Shown one piece after another: positions 20,325 to 29,718 of a stretch of DNA of 64,000 nucleotides (its first letter is position 1; every line of letters begins with the position of its first letter). The stretch covers positions 706,507-770,506 of the forward strand of contig JAJJXM010000024.1 in assembly GCA_024516155.1 (NCBI GenBank). The letters run 5' to 3'. Position numbers and translations under genes: made by a program. Below the pieces are notes generated by a model, which did no database searches, had not been told where the DNA came from, and was given only the letters and a program-made list of their open reading frames with translations. Source of the DNA: Pyronema omphalodes (Eukaryota; Ascomycota; Pezizomycetes; Pezizales; Pyronemataceae).

Positions 20325-21652
20325 CGAAGGACACTGGCAGCAAATTATGAACGCTGCCACCATGACCCAGTTCCCCGACGGCCATGAACCGCTTACTTTC
20401 ACCAAACAACTCGCACAATCCATCTTAGACGCTCAGGACCACCCCACGGGTTATCTCTTAAACGACCTCGCGGAAACCCACGGCTCCCGTAACAGCACCC
20501 GGGTATCCAGCCCTGTCGCCTCTCGCGCTCCGGAAGCTCCCACCCCTGCTCCCATTCCCCCTGTCGTGATCCAGACTGGCTCCGTCCAGGTTTACCCAAA
20601 CGGCCCAGAACCAGTACCGCGAACCGCCGCACCCCCTACCACAGCCGCAGCCGCAGCCCCCGCCCCCGCGATAATCGCACCAATTCCAAGACCCCCCCTG
20701 CGAGACCCCGAAATCCTCCTAACCCCGGAGGAGCAAGCAGATACAAATGAAATCCACTACTACGAGAAGGAGCTCACCCGCCAGCGTAAACTCATCAACG
20801 CGCTACTCGCCTCCCCCGGAATCCGCGTAACCGGAGACAAAATCTCGGATCCGCCAACCTTCGACGGGTCCAACAGGGAGGACCTCCGCCGCTTTGTCTC
20901 TTTGCTTCGCATCAAGTTGGTGAGCGACGAGCTACGCTTCCCAACCCCTCATAAACGGATTTCTTATGCCATGGGCCGCCTCCGCGGACGCGCCTTGGAT
21001 CAGATTCTCCCTTATATCAAGGAAAATGGCAACCGCTGGGAACTCAACGACGTCGAGGACGTCATTAAAATTTTACAGCGTACCTTTGGAGACCCGGACG
21101 AGCGCGCAACGGCTCGTTTCAAACTACAAAATCTCCGACAGAACAACCGCGAATTTTCGGACTACTATGCAGAGTTCTCCCGCTTAGTCGCAGAGTTAGG
21201 CTGGGACGAAGCCGCCACCATGGATGCCCTGCGTAACGGCCTGTCCCTCGAACTGCACGAAAAGTTGGTTGGTGCCCCGCCCACCACCACGATGCACGAA
21301 TTTGTTGACCAGTGCCAAAAATTGGACTCCCAATTGAGAGCACTTGAGAACCTCCGGAAGCTGCGTACCAACCGCGGCCAAGTTAAACCCACTACCACCG
21401 CCACCCCCCGCCACCAGTCGCCCCATCCCCGCTACCCAAGCCACCACCGCCTCCTCCAGCAAGCAAACCCCTGCCCAGGGACCCCGTCAGAAACTGTCGG
21501 CACAGGAGCGCGCGACCCGCCTATCAGAAGGACGTTGCCTCTACTGCGGTGGCCTCGGCCACATGGCTGCGTCGTGCCCCGCCAAGACGAATGTTGAAGT
21601 GGCGAGCGTGGAATTATTGGATACTGAAGAAGAGGTGTCGGGAAAAGAATAA
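20305..21652 (+). pseudogene. gag: Gag of element A (single frameshift before the zinc knuckle)
   Basis: Structural polyprotein that would form the virus-like particle. The ATG at 20305 (MHIKLIDEGHW) is the first in frame; the more upstream open frame lacks an ATG. A Pro/Ala-rich linker is followed by a retrotransposon Gag capsid region (FVSLLRIKLVSDELRF, YAMGRLRGRALDQ, FSDYYAEFSRLVAELGWDE). At a six-C run (21404-21409) the frame shifts: the original frame ends at 21597, while the CCHC nucleocapsid knuckle (CLYCGGLGHMAASC) is read in the next frame and ends at TAA 21650-21652. Loss of one C would restore the reading; a sequencing or assembly error in the homopolymer is possible. Confidence 0.85.
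21640..21652 (+). promoter_or_regulatory. Candidate -1 ribosomal frameshift site, element A
   Basis: GGGAAAA at 21640-21646 is in phase as G-GGA-AAA, fits X-XXY-YYZ, and is followed by one codon (GAA) and then the gag stop TAA. A -1 slip continues as AGA-ATA-AAC-CAG into the Pol frame, which is open from there to 25374. No stimulatory structure was evaluated. Confidence 0.6.
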
Positions 21653-24600
21653 ACCAGCTGCAAGAAGATGGCTCTGCCGCTGGTGGGAATATTATTGCTG
21701 ATACATTGCTATTATCGGGCGCAAGTGTTACTGGAAAGTTAGAATGCAAACACCTTGTTCTCTCCTGTTCCTTGTTTTCCAATAACCGCTCCGTGAAAAC
21801 AGTAGCGCTCGTTGACTGCGGCGCCACTGGTATCGCCTTTGTTGACCGCAATTTCGCCCGCCATCACAAACTCCCCCTAACCCCCCTATCCACCGCTCAA
21901 ACGGTCGAAGTTATCGACGGCCGCCCCATATCCTCAGGAAAAATCACACACCTCGCCCAAGTAGAGTGTACCATCAACGGTCACTCGGAAATCCTTCCCA
22001 TGTTTGTCACCAAGCTGGGTCACTACCCGGTGGTGTTGGGTATTCCCTGGTTGAAGAAACACGATGTAACAATAAGCTTCAGTTCCAACACTGTAAGCTT
22101 CGACTCCCAATACTGCCTAAGGAACTGCACCCCGTTGCCTGTAAGCACAACCGGTGTCGAGGTCCTGGACTCGAGGCCCCCTCCCGCTGTCCACGAGCCC
22201 GACACGAACCCCATGCCGGAGTTAGAAGACTCGGTCCCCGACCCCCCGGAAGAACCCCCAATAGCGATCTCAAGTCTAACCATCTCCGACTTCAAAGAAA
22301 TGGTAGAAGACGAAAGCCTGACAGTGTTCTCGCTATCGTTGGACGAGATCACCGTCGCCCTACAAGACAAGCCCCCCCTCACGGACGACGAACTGAAAGA
22401 CATGATCCCCGAAGAGTATCATGACTACCTCGATTTATTCAAGGAGGTCAACGCGAAGGAACTCCCCCCGCACCGACCCTACGACCACAAGATCCCACTG
22501 AAAGAGGGATTCGTCCCCCCCTTTGGCCCGCTATACTCGCTGTCACGCAACGAGTTGCAGACGCTGAAGACGTGGCTCGATGAGAATTTGGAGAAAGGAT
22601 TTATACAACGCTCCCAATCACCAGCCGCCTCGCCGATACTATTCGTGAAAAAATCAGACGGATCCCTACGCCTGTGTCTCGACTACCGGAGACTGAATGA
22701 AGGTACCGAGAAGAACCGGTACCCGCTGCCATGGATACAGGAAACGATGATGAATCTTTCCAAAGCTCAATACTTTACGACCCTTGATGTCCGCAGCGCT
22801 TATAACCTTATCAGAATGGCAGAGGGCGAAGAATGGAAGACGGCCTTCCGCACAAGGTACGGCCTGTTCGAATCGAAAGTGATGCCCTTTGGGCTCACCA
22901 ACGCGCCTGCCGATTTCCAGGCATTTATAAATGATGTCCTGCGACCATACCTAGACCAGTTTTGTACGGCATACTTGGACGATATCCTCGTATTCTCCGA
23001 AACAAAGCCCGATCACATTGCACACGTCCGAAAGATCTTGGAACGACTGAAAGAAGAAAAACTGCACTTGAAGCCAGAGAAGTGTAAGTTTGCTAAGGCA
23101 GAAGTACAGTACCTGGGCTACAACATCGGCCGCGACGGCGCGCCCATGATGGATTCCAAAGTGGCCACAGTGAGAGATTGGAAGGAACCAACCACTTTGA
23201 AACAGGTCCAAGAGTTCCTAGGCTTCGCGAATTTCTACCGAAGATTTATCAAAGACTACTCAAACGTGGTCTCCCCGCTGACGGCTCTGACCAAAAAGAA
23301 AGATGGTAAAGCAATCCCCTTTATCTGGGGTAAAGATCAGCAGAGCGCCTTCGACCGACTGAAGGACGCATTTACATCAGCACCTATTCTCAAGCACTTC
23401 GACTACGAGAAACCGATTGTAGTAGAAACAGACGCATCTGACTATGTGTCTGCTGGAGTCTTATCACAATACGACGACGATAACGTGTTACACCCCGTCG
23501 CATTTTATTCCAAGAAGCATTCCCCGGCAGAATGCAACTACGAAATCTACGACAAAGAACTACTGGCAATAGTTCGTTGTTTCAAGGAATGGCGTCCCCA
23601 CTTAGAGGGCTCCGCCTTCCCTATAAAAGTATTGACGGATCACAAGAATCTCGAATACTTTATGACGACAAAGCTGCTGAACAGACGACAAGCACGCTGG
23701 TCCGAGTTCCTGTCTCGGTTTAACTTTGTGATCACCTATCGACCGGGAACGTTGGGAGGAAAACCGGACGCCCTGACAAGAAGAGCCGCCGACCTCCCGG
23801 AAGAGGGTGACGAACGCATACTGGCGAACCAGCAAGCTGTTCTGAAGCCACAGAACTTTCAGTTATGCATGACCCCGCCCATGAAACTCGCACCTTCCGA
23901 AGTAGACCTCCTGTTCACAGAGGGCTACAAGACAGATTCATTCCCCAACCGAGTGTTGGGAATGCTGGAAGATGGCACACAAATCTGTAAGGACATATCG
24001 CTCGCCGATTGCTCCGTGTTGGAAAACAGATTGTACTACCGAGATTGCCTCTATGTCCCCGCGCTGGATAAACTGCGATTGAAACTACTGCAAGATCACC
24101 ACGACCCCCCCACACTGGGACACCCGGGCCGTGCGAAGACTTTCGAACTCCTCGCCAGGAATTATTACTGGCCCTCGATGAGAAAAGATGTGGACCAATT
24201 CGTCCGAAATTGCCACACCTGTAAAAGAACAAAGGCTACCCGCCACGCACCCTATGGAACCTTGAAGCCCCTACCGGTCCCGCACCACCCTTGGCAGAAT
24301 ATATCGGTGGACTTTGTTACTGGACTACCGACATCAGAAGGCTTCGACGCAATATGTGCGATGGTTTGCCGACTAACGAAACAGCGGCACTTAGTGCCCT
24401 GTCATTCCACGATAGACGCAGAAGGCTTCGCGCAACTCTTCCTGGAAAACGTATTCAAACTACACGGCCTGCCAGACACAGTAGTGTCCGACCGCGGTCC
24501 GCAATTTGTGGCCAATTTCTGGAAACACCTGGCAAATTGCATGGGTATCGAAATTGCCACGAGTACGGCCTTCCATCCCCAAACCGACGGCCAAACAGAG

Positions 24601-25374
24601 AGAATTAACGCGGTTACGGAGCAATATCTCCGCGCGTACGTCTGTTATTTACAAGACGATTGGAAGAAATTTTTACCACTGGCAGAATTTGCTGCAAATA
24701 ACCAAGTATCGGATACAACGTCGCTGTCTCCGTTCTACGCTACATACGGTCGACACCCCAAGTGCTCTTTCGAACTGGAAATCAGGACAGACAATCCTGA
24801 AGAAGTGAAAGCGAACGAGGTAGCGGAAAGGATGTCACACATCCATGACGTCTTACGCTCGGAAATGAAATACGCCCAAGCCCGCCACATAGAAGCCGCC
24901 GACAATTCCCGACTCCCCGCGCCGGTCTTCAAACCAGGAGACCTGGTATGGCTGGACGCCCGCAACCTAAGAACCCGCCGCCCCTCAAAGAAACTAGAAA
25001 ACAAACACCTAGGCCCCTTCACCGTGTTACGGCCTATTGGATCCCACGCCTATGAATTGGATATACCGGAGACCATGAAACACCACAGGACCTTCCCCGT
25101 GTCCCTACTAAACCCAGCCTCTTCGGACCCCCTCCCTGGCCAGATTATTCCACCGCCCCTACCGGTAGTAGTAGACGGCGAAGAAGAATGGTTCGTGGAT
25201 GAAATTCTGGATAGCCGTTGGTCAAGAGGAAACCTGCAGTACCTCGTCAAGTGGACCGGCCATGACTCTCCAACCTGGGAACCGGAAACGAACCTATCCG
25301 AAACTGAGGCCGCTGAGAAATTTCACCAGTTATACCCAGACAAACCTTCTCCTCTCGTAGGAACTCGAGCCTAA
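21646..25374 (+). CDS. pol: Pol of element A: protease, RT, RNase H, integrase, chromodomain (~1240 aa)
   Basis: Enzymes for replication and integration of the element. Open without interruption from the frameshift point to TAA at 25374. Visible in order: aspartic protease (LVDCGATG, near 21820); reverse transcriptase with FGPLYSLSR, LDYRRLNE, FGLTNAPADFQ and catalytic YLDD (near 22972); RNase H ([16 protein letters not shown], near 23425); integrase zinc-binding HHCC (ending CHTCKRTK), DDE core (SVDFVTGLP, SDRGPQF) and GPY/F region; and a C-terminal chromodomain (WFVDEILDSRW ... LVKWTGHDSPTWEPE). The chromodomain places it in the chromovirus branch of Ty3/Gypsy; such domains can direct integration to modified chromatin. 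There is no ATG at the start, as expected for a Gag-Pol fusion. Confidence 0.92.
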   Translation, partial: RINQLQEDGSAAGGNIIADTLLLSGASVTGKLECKHLVLSCSLFSNNRSVKTVALVDCGATGIAFVDRNFARHHKLPLTPLSTAQTVEVIDGRPISSGKITHLAQVECTINGHSEILPMFVTKLGHYPVVLGIPWLKKHDVTISFSSNTVSFDSQYCLRNCTPLPVSTTGVEVLDSRPPPAVHEPDTNPMPELEDSVPDPPEEPPIAISSLTISDFKEMVEDESLTVFSLSLDEITVALQDKPPLTDDELKDMIPEEYHDYLDLFKEVNAKELPPHRPYDHKIPLKEGFVPPFGPLYSLSRNELQTLKTWLDENLEKGFIQRSQSPAASPILFVKKSDGSLRLCLDYRRLNEGTEKNRYPLPWIQETMMNLSKAQYFTTLDVRSAYNLIRMAEGEEWKTAFRTRYGLFESKVMPFGLTNAPADFQAFINDVLRPYLDQFCTAYLDDILVFSETKPDHIAHVRKILERLKEEKLHLKPEKCKFAKAEVQYLGYNIGRDGAPMMDSKVATVRDWKEPTTLKQVQEFLGFANFYRRFIKDYSNVVSPLTALTKKKDGKAIPFIWGKDQQSAFDRLKDAFTSAPILKHFDYEKPIVVETDASDYVSAGVLSQYDDDNVLHPVAFYSKKHSPAECNYEIYDKELLAIVRCFKEWRPHLEGSAFPIKVLTDHKNLEYFMTTKLLNRRQARWSEFLSRFNFVITYRPGTLGGKPDALTRRAADLPEEGDERILANQQAVLKPQNFQLCMTPPMKLAPSEVDLLFTEGYKTDSFPNRVLGMLEDGTQICKDISLADCSVLENRLYYRDCLYVPALDKLRLKLLQDHHDPPTLGHPGRAKTFELLARNYYWPSMRKDVDQFVRNCHTCKRTKATRHAPYGTLKPLPVPHHPWQNISVDFVTGLPTSEGFDAICAMVCRLTKQRHLVPCHSTIDAEGFAQLFLENVFKLHGLPDTVVSDRGPQFVANFWKHLANCMGIEIATSTAFHPQTDGQTERINAVTEQYLRAYVCYLQDDWKKFLPLAEFAANNQVSDTTSLSPFYATYGRHPKCSFELEIRTDNPEEVKANEVAERMSHIHDVLRSEMKYAQARHIEAADNSRLPAPVFKPGDLVWLDARNLRTRRPSKKLENKHLGPFTVLRPIGSHAYELDIPETMKHHRTFPVSLLNPASSDPLPGQIIPPPLPVVVDGEEEWFVDEILDSRWSRGNLQYLVKWTGHDSPTWEPETNLSETEAAEKFHQLYPDKPSPLVGTRA

Positions 25375-25384
25375 CGGGGGGTAC
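25375..25384 (+). other. Polypurine tract of element A
   Basis: CGGGGGGTAC lies directly before the 3' LTR (25385), the expected site of plus-strand DNA priming. A' has an equivalent G run beside its LTR. Confidence 0.6.
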
Positions 25385-25910
25385 TGTCACGGCACACGGC
25401 TGACGAGCCGTTGTGTTGCGTCATCATGCTGTCGTGGTTGTTGATGGACATCGTGCCGTTGTCTTGCCGTGTTGTGTTGTGTTGCCGTTGTGTTGTTGTG
25501 TGTGCCGTGCCATTGTGACTGAGAGACTGATTGATGATGGATGACGTACCACGAGCTGGAGAGCTGTGGCGTCGCAGGTGAATTGATGGAGAACGGAAGC
25601 TCATGTAGCGATGATTGTATGACGGCCCAGCAAGAGTGCTGGCCGCCCCTTTGTACATAAGGAGGCTTGCCTCCCCGTTGTCGAGATTCTCCATCGAACG
25701 TCTTGTGTCTTCTCCTTGCTCCTAATATAAGACTTCTTCTCCCAAGTCCTACGTCACTCTTGTCCTTGTCCCTGTTCCTGTTTTGTGTGCCGTCCGTCTG
25801 ACGAGCACTTCGGTCCTTGTCCTGCCGTTCCCCGTTCCGGAACCCGCCTAGTCTCTCTTCCCGGTAGTGTTCAGTGTGTTCTTTGAACGTCCGTTCCTAG
25901 TTCCCTGACA
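25385..25910 (+). repeat. 3' LTR of element A
   Basis: 526 bp, same ends as the 5' LTR. I counted four substitutions against it (for example GCCGTG/GCCCTG and CTTCCCGG/CTTGCCGG). Confidence 0.92.
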
Positions 25911-26394
25911 AGGGACTGTGATTGCTATAAGAGGGACAGGAAGAGGCACAAGACGTTCGATGGAGAACTACAACGACGGGGAGGCAAGCCTCTTTATGTA
26001 CAGAAAGCGGCCAGCACTCTTGCTGGGCCATCAACCAATATCGCTACATGATATGGCTTCCGTTCTCCATCATGCCACCTGCGACCCCACAGGTCTCACG
26101 GCTCGTGGTACGTTATCCATCATCGAATCAATCATCACGTCCCACATCACACGGCACGGCACACAACAACAACAACACAACGGCAACAACAACACAACGG
26201 CAAAACAACAACACAACACTTTGGCTCGTCAGCCATGTGCCGTGACAGTACCCCCCCGTTAGGCTTGAGTTGCTACGAGAGGAGAATGTTTGTCTGGGTA
26301 CAGCTGATGAAAGCGTTTGGTGGCCACGGTTTCTGATAGATTTGTTTCGGGTTCCCAAGTCGGGGAATCGTGTCCTGTCCACTTGATGAGGTAC
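25911..26394 (-). mobile_element. Gypsy A' remainder: LTR proximal part and Pol C-terminus
   Basis: The LTR part ends at 26247 (minus-strand TGTCACGGCACATGG). It is preceded, in element orientation, by a G-rich polypurine tract and by the end of a Pol frame whose stop is at 26259-26261. That frame reads YLIKWTGHDSPTWEPETNLS and LYPDKHSPL, nearly the same as the chromodomain end of element A. At 26394 A' is cut by the B1 LTR. Its LTR is more diverged from A than the two A LTRs are from each other, so A' is an older relative. Confidence 0.85.
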
Positions 26395-27481
26395 TGTAAC
26401 GCCGAACAAGGGAGAGATAGCTGACGGAGAACCTGAGGGCTCTTCTCGATTATTCACTCTTGAGTTCAATAAAGATATCCTGATAATAACTTTAACGTTA
26501 GAAACTCTTAAGCTGTGTCAAGCATCAACTTAGAGATTTCTGTGTTTAAGAGTTAAGGAAATAAACAAGGATTTCAAGAGACAAAGAGATCCAAAGACGG
26601 GGACAAAAACGAGGACGTAAACAAAGACCGACAAGGTATTTGAATTTCTAAATAAACAAATAACTGTGTAAGTAGAAAAGAAAAACAAAATAAACAAACA
26701 AAGAAACAATCCTCTTATATACAATTTTGCCTTCTGACACGCCGAGCCACTATTTGCAGATTTTTCCCAAAAAATAACTAAGCAAACAACGCGGTCCCAG
26801 TTGGGCGTTCTAGACGCGCTAACGCGTTCAACCAAATTAGCGTGATTGCGTGCACAGCCTTGTTGCGCGCTCGTTAGCGTATCTCGCGTGCGCGATAGTG
26901 TACTTCTAAGCGAAGTCACGCACGCGCTTCCGTAACACTAATCGTGCGCGTGCGTCCGTAACCCTAAACCTAGCTGTGCGCGTAAGGTCACAAACCTAAC
27001 CCTAGTTTGTGTGCGTGCGGGTGCAACCCTAACCCTAGTCACGTGAATCCAGATCAGCTGCGTTTAAGCAATGGTGCAATACTGATAAGACATCACATGA
27101 TTGGATCTTATCTTATCGATAAGATGCTCGTGCCCTAACCCTAGTCACGTGTGCGCACATTAGTAGATCAGTGCACGTGCATACTGATCTACTACTGATA
27201 AGGAACACGTGACCGATCTCATCTTTTCGGATAAAATGATCCTTAGACTATAGGTGTGGAATTTCCGAAAAGGGATCCGAGCAGACCCCTAACCCTGGGA
27301 ATAGGTTATGTGACCTGTTTGACGATTTCGGAATTGAGCGTAACCCTAACCCAGGCGAGTGACGAGTGATGATCGATCACCGGGGAAATGAATAAACAAA
27401 CGAGTGCTGGATAATGAAGCGAATGATAATAGATGAATGAATGACGAGGAAGGGGAGCATAATAATTCTCGAGCCGTGACA
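26395..27481 (-). repeat. 3' LTR of Gypsy element B1
   Basis: TGTAACGCCGAAC ... GAGCCGTGACA on the + strand. It is about 50 bp shorter than the solo copy because of internal deletions in the GC-rich repeat part (near 26890-26930). CCCTAA-type motifs and CACGTG boxes are kept. Confidence 0.88.
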
Positions 27482-27816
27482 GGATCACCCTTCTTGGACT
27501 GAGCTCCGGCAAAGTAACTTGTAAGATAAGTTAGGGAGGGGTCCCGGTTTATCGGGGTACTTTTTATGGAAGTCGTCAACGGCTTTACTGTCGGAATGAA
27601 GTTTGGCGGGTTCCAATCGGGCATATCGTATGCAACCCATTTAACCATGTACTGAAGTTTCTTCCTGTGAATTCGGGAGTCGAGGATAGCTTCGATGAAG
27701 TATTCGTCTTCACCGTCGATTTCCACCGGGGGTGGTGGGTCTGATTGTTGACCGGGGTAAGGATCATTCGCAGCGGGTTCCAAAAGGGAAACATGTTGAA
27801 CGTTATGGCATTTCAT
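27482..27816 (-). pseudogene. B1 Pol C-terminal chromodomain remnant
   Basis: Reads MKCHNVQHVSLLEPAAND, then EDEYFIEAILDSRIHRKKLQYMVKWVAYDMPDW, a chromodomain linked to the end of Gypsy Pol. The open frame runs on into the LTR. It is separated from the integrase part by a stop at 27922-27924 and lost frame. Confidence 0.75.
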
Positions 27817-27921
27817 CGTCGGAGGTAGTTCTAATCGGTAGGCATAGGGGGATACTTTGGCGATAATCTTGAGGGGTCTGTAACGTTTGTTGTCTAATTT
27901 CCAGGTGGGTCGACGAGTTTT

Positions 27922-28806
27922 TCAATTGCGAGCATTCATCCATACCAAATCTCCAGGCTGATAATTCGGTGACGGGAGTCGATGTTTATCGGCATTCTCT
28001 TGACAACGTAGATTGGCTCTATTGATTTCAGCTCGTAGATGGTTATGGATTTCGGCGAGGGTTTGCGAAGTTGTGAGGGCCCGTCGATCGTTTACATCAT
28101 TCGTAGCTGCTGGGAGTAAATCGAATTGGCAATGGGGGTCGAATCCTTTATTAGCAAAGAACGAGGAAGTTCCCGTTGTCTCAGATGCTTGCTTATTCGC
28201 AGCGAATTCTGCTAATGGTAACCAATCAGCCCAATCATCTTGAAGATAGTTGACGTGGGCTCGGAGGTATTGTTCCATAATAGCGTTCATTTGTTCTGTT
28301 TGACCGTCCGTTTGTGGATGAAATGCCGTGGATAATCGAGGCTCGATTCGCAAACGTTGACAAAGGTTCTTCCAAAACAGGGCAGCAAATTGGGGTCCTT
28401 GATCAGAGATAATGGTAAGGGGGAGTCCATGCAATCGGAAGATGTGGGTAATGAACCAAGACGATAATTCCTTCGCGTCGATATCCGTTCGGCAGGCAAT
28501 TAGATGCTGTTCTTTGGTTAATCTGTGTACCAGTACCCAAATTGCATCACAAGCGTTTGACCATGGTAATCCTGTTACGAAGTCCATTGATATGTCCTGC
28601 CAAGGTATTTCTGGAATAGGTAGTGGGCATAGGATACCAAATGGGGCATGTCTGGTAGGTTTCAAACGTTGGCAGGTATGACAATTTCGAATGTATCTTT
28701 CCACGTCTGTTCTCATCTGAGGCCAAGTATAGGTTCTCGAGAGGTATTCTAATGTTTTAGATCTACCCGGATGACTAGCCGTAGGAGAGTCGTGGTGTTG
28801 TTGCAT
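27922..28806 (-). pseudogene. B1 integrase remnant
   Basis: Integrase portion of Gypsy Pol. The zinc-binding domain ends in CHTCQRLKPTRHAP; the core has SMDFVTGLPWS, ISDQGPQF (with Q for R) and FHPQTDGQTEQMNAI. The frame stops at TGA (27922-27924) just after WMNARN, where other copies would continue KTRRP. The same stop occurs in B2 at 36133-36135. RT and RNase H are missing because LINE-N interrupts B1 at 29131. Confidence 0.8.
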
Positions 28807-29131
28807 TAGGTGTAGTCGTAGGGGTTCGTAATTCGGGACCCATTAACATCCCCGGTAGAATAAACGGTTATCGTTTACTGTGCATTCTGCCAGTGCAATG
28901 TCTTTACAATGATCAGTGTTATTGTTTGGCATTTCAATAACCTTAGTAACGAATGGGTCTTTGTCGTAGGCATCCGTGAAGAGCTGGGATAAGGTGGGGT
29001 TTGTTTGTTGTGGGTCCGGTATTATTGTTTGTTGCGGGTCCGTTGTTATTGTTTGTTGTGTACTACAGGCAACAGCCGCAACGTGAAGGATATTCTCAGG
29101 CTTAATGATCGTTGTATGGTTCTCTAGGGAG
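28807..29131 (-). pseudogene. B1 Pol spacer between RNase H and integrase (decayed)
   Basis: Matches the equivalent B2 segment (about 37030-37340), including GGTTCTCTAGGGAG. There is no long open frame. B1 homology ends exactly at 29131, where the LINE-N 3' tail begins; in B2 the sequence goes on as TGTTCATCCCC. Confidence 0.75.
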
Positions 29132-29663
29132 CATTTATTTATTTATTTATTTCTCATACACGCATCTAACCGTAAGGTTATGGCGGCTGCTACTTGTTTT
29201 TATTTTACATTGTTAACTGCCGGGTGTGACCCCGTCAGTCACCGGGTACGCCCCGGAGCGGTCTATCATGCTTGGGGTTGTAGTCCCCCCCTTCTTGTCC
29301 CTTCATACTCCATTTCTGTCCGTCTCGTCGGTGTGTCCCTGAGCCCTGTACGCTCTCTTTCAACTCCATCCTCCACCCTTCCCCTTCTGCGTCCCCTTTA
29401 TATGTTTTTTTTTTTTTTTTTTACTCCCTTTCATCCTTCCCGCTCCTCTGCCCCCTCCCTTCACTCATCTTCTTGCTCTCTCTCCCTTTCTCTCCTCCCT
29501 TTCATCGTCTCCATCTCCTGCCTCCACCGTCTCCTTCCTCTGTCTACCTCTCCTCCCCTCCGTCCGTACTCTGACCCTCTGCCTTCACCGTTCACCTCTC
29601 AGTCTCTTCCTCCTCTTCCCCCTCTTCCCCCTCTTCCCCCCCCCCCCTTTTTTTTTTTTTTTA

Positions 29664-29696
<33 letters not shown>

Positions 29697-29718
29697 GTTG
29701 TTTTTTTTTTTTTTTTTT
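29132..29718 (-). other. LINE-N 3'UTR and tail
   Basis: From the ORF2 stop (29719-29721) the sense strand runs through poly(A), (AAT)n, G runs and roughly 300 nt of almost pure purine, then a segment shared with the + strand fragment at 15499-15721, ending GATGCGTGTATGAG and (AAAT)n. Confidence 0.75.

Larger units (their letters stand above)
19512..25910 (+). mobile_element. Gypsy chromovirus A, nearly intact (6.4 kb)
   Basis: Complete LTR retrotransposon: two 526-bp LTRs, leader with ORF0, Gag, Pol in the order protease-RT-RNase H-integrase-chromodomain, a polypurine tract and the 3' LTR. The LTRs differ at about four positions by eye, so insertion is recent. It sits inside the LTR of A'. 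The flanking pentamers are AGAGA (19507-19511) and AGGGA (25911-25915), a target duplication with one mismatch. Only one clear inactivating change was seen, an apparent extra C in Gag. Confidence 0.93.
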
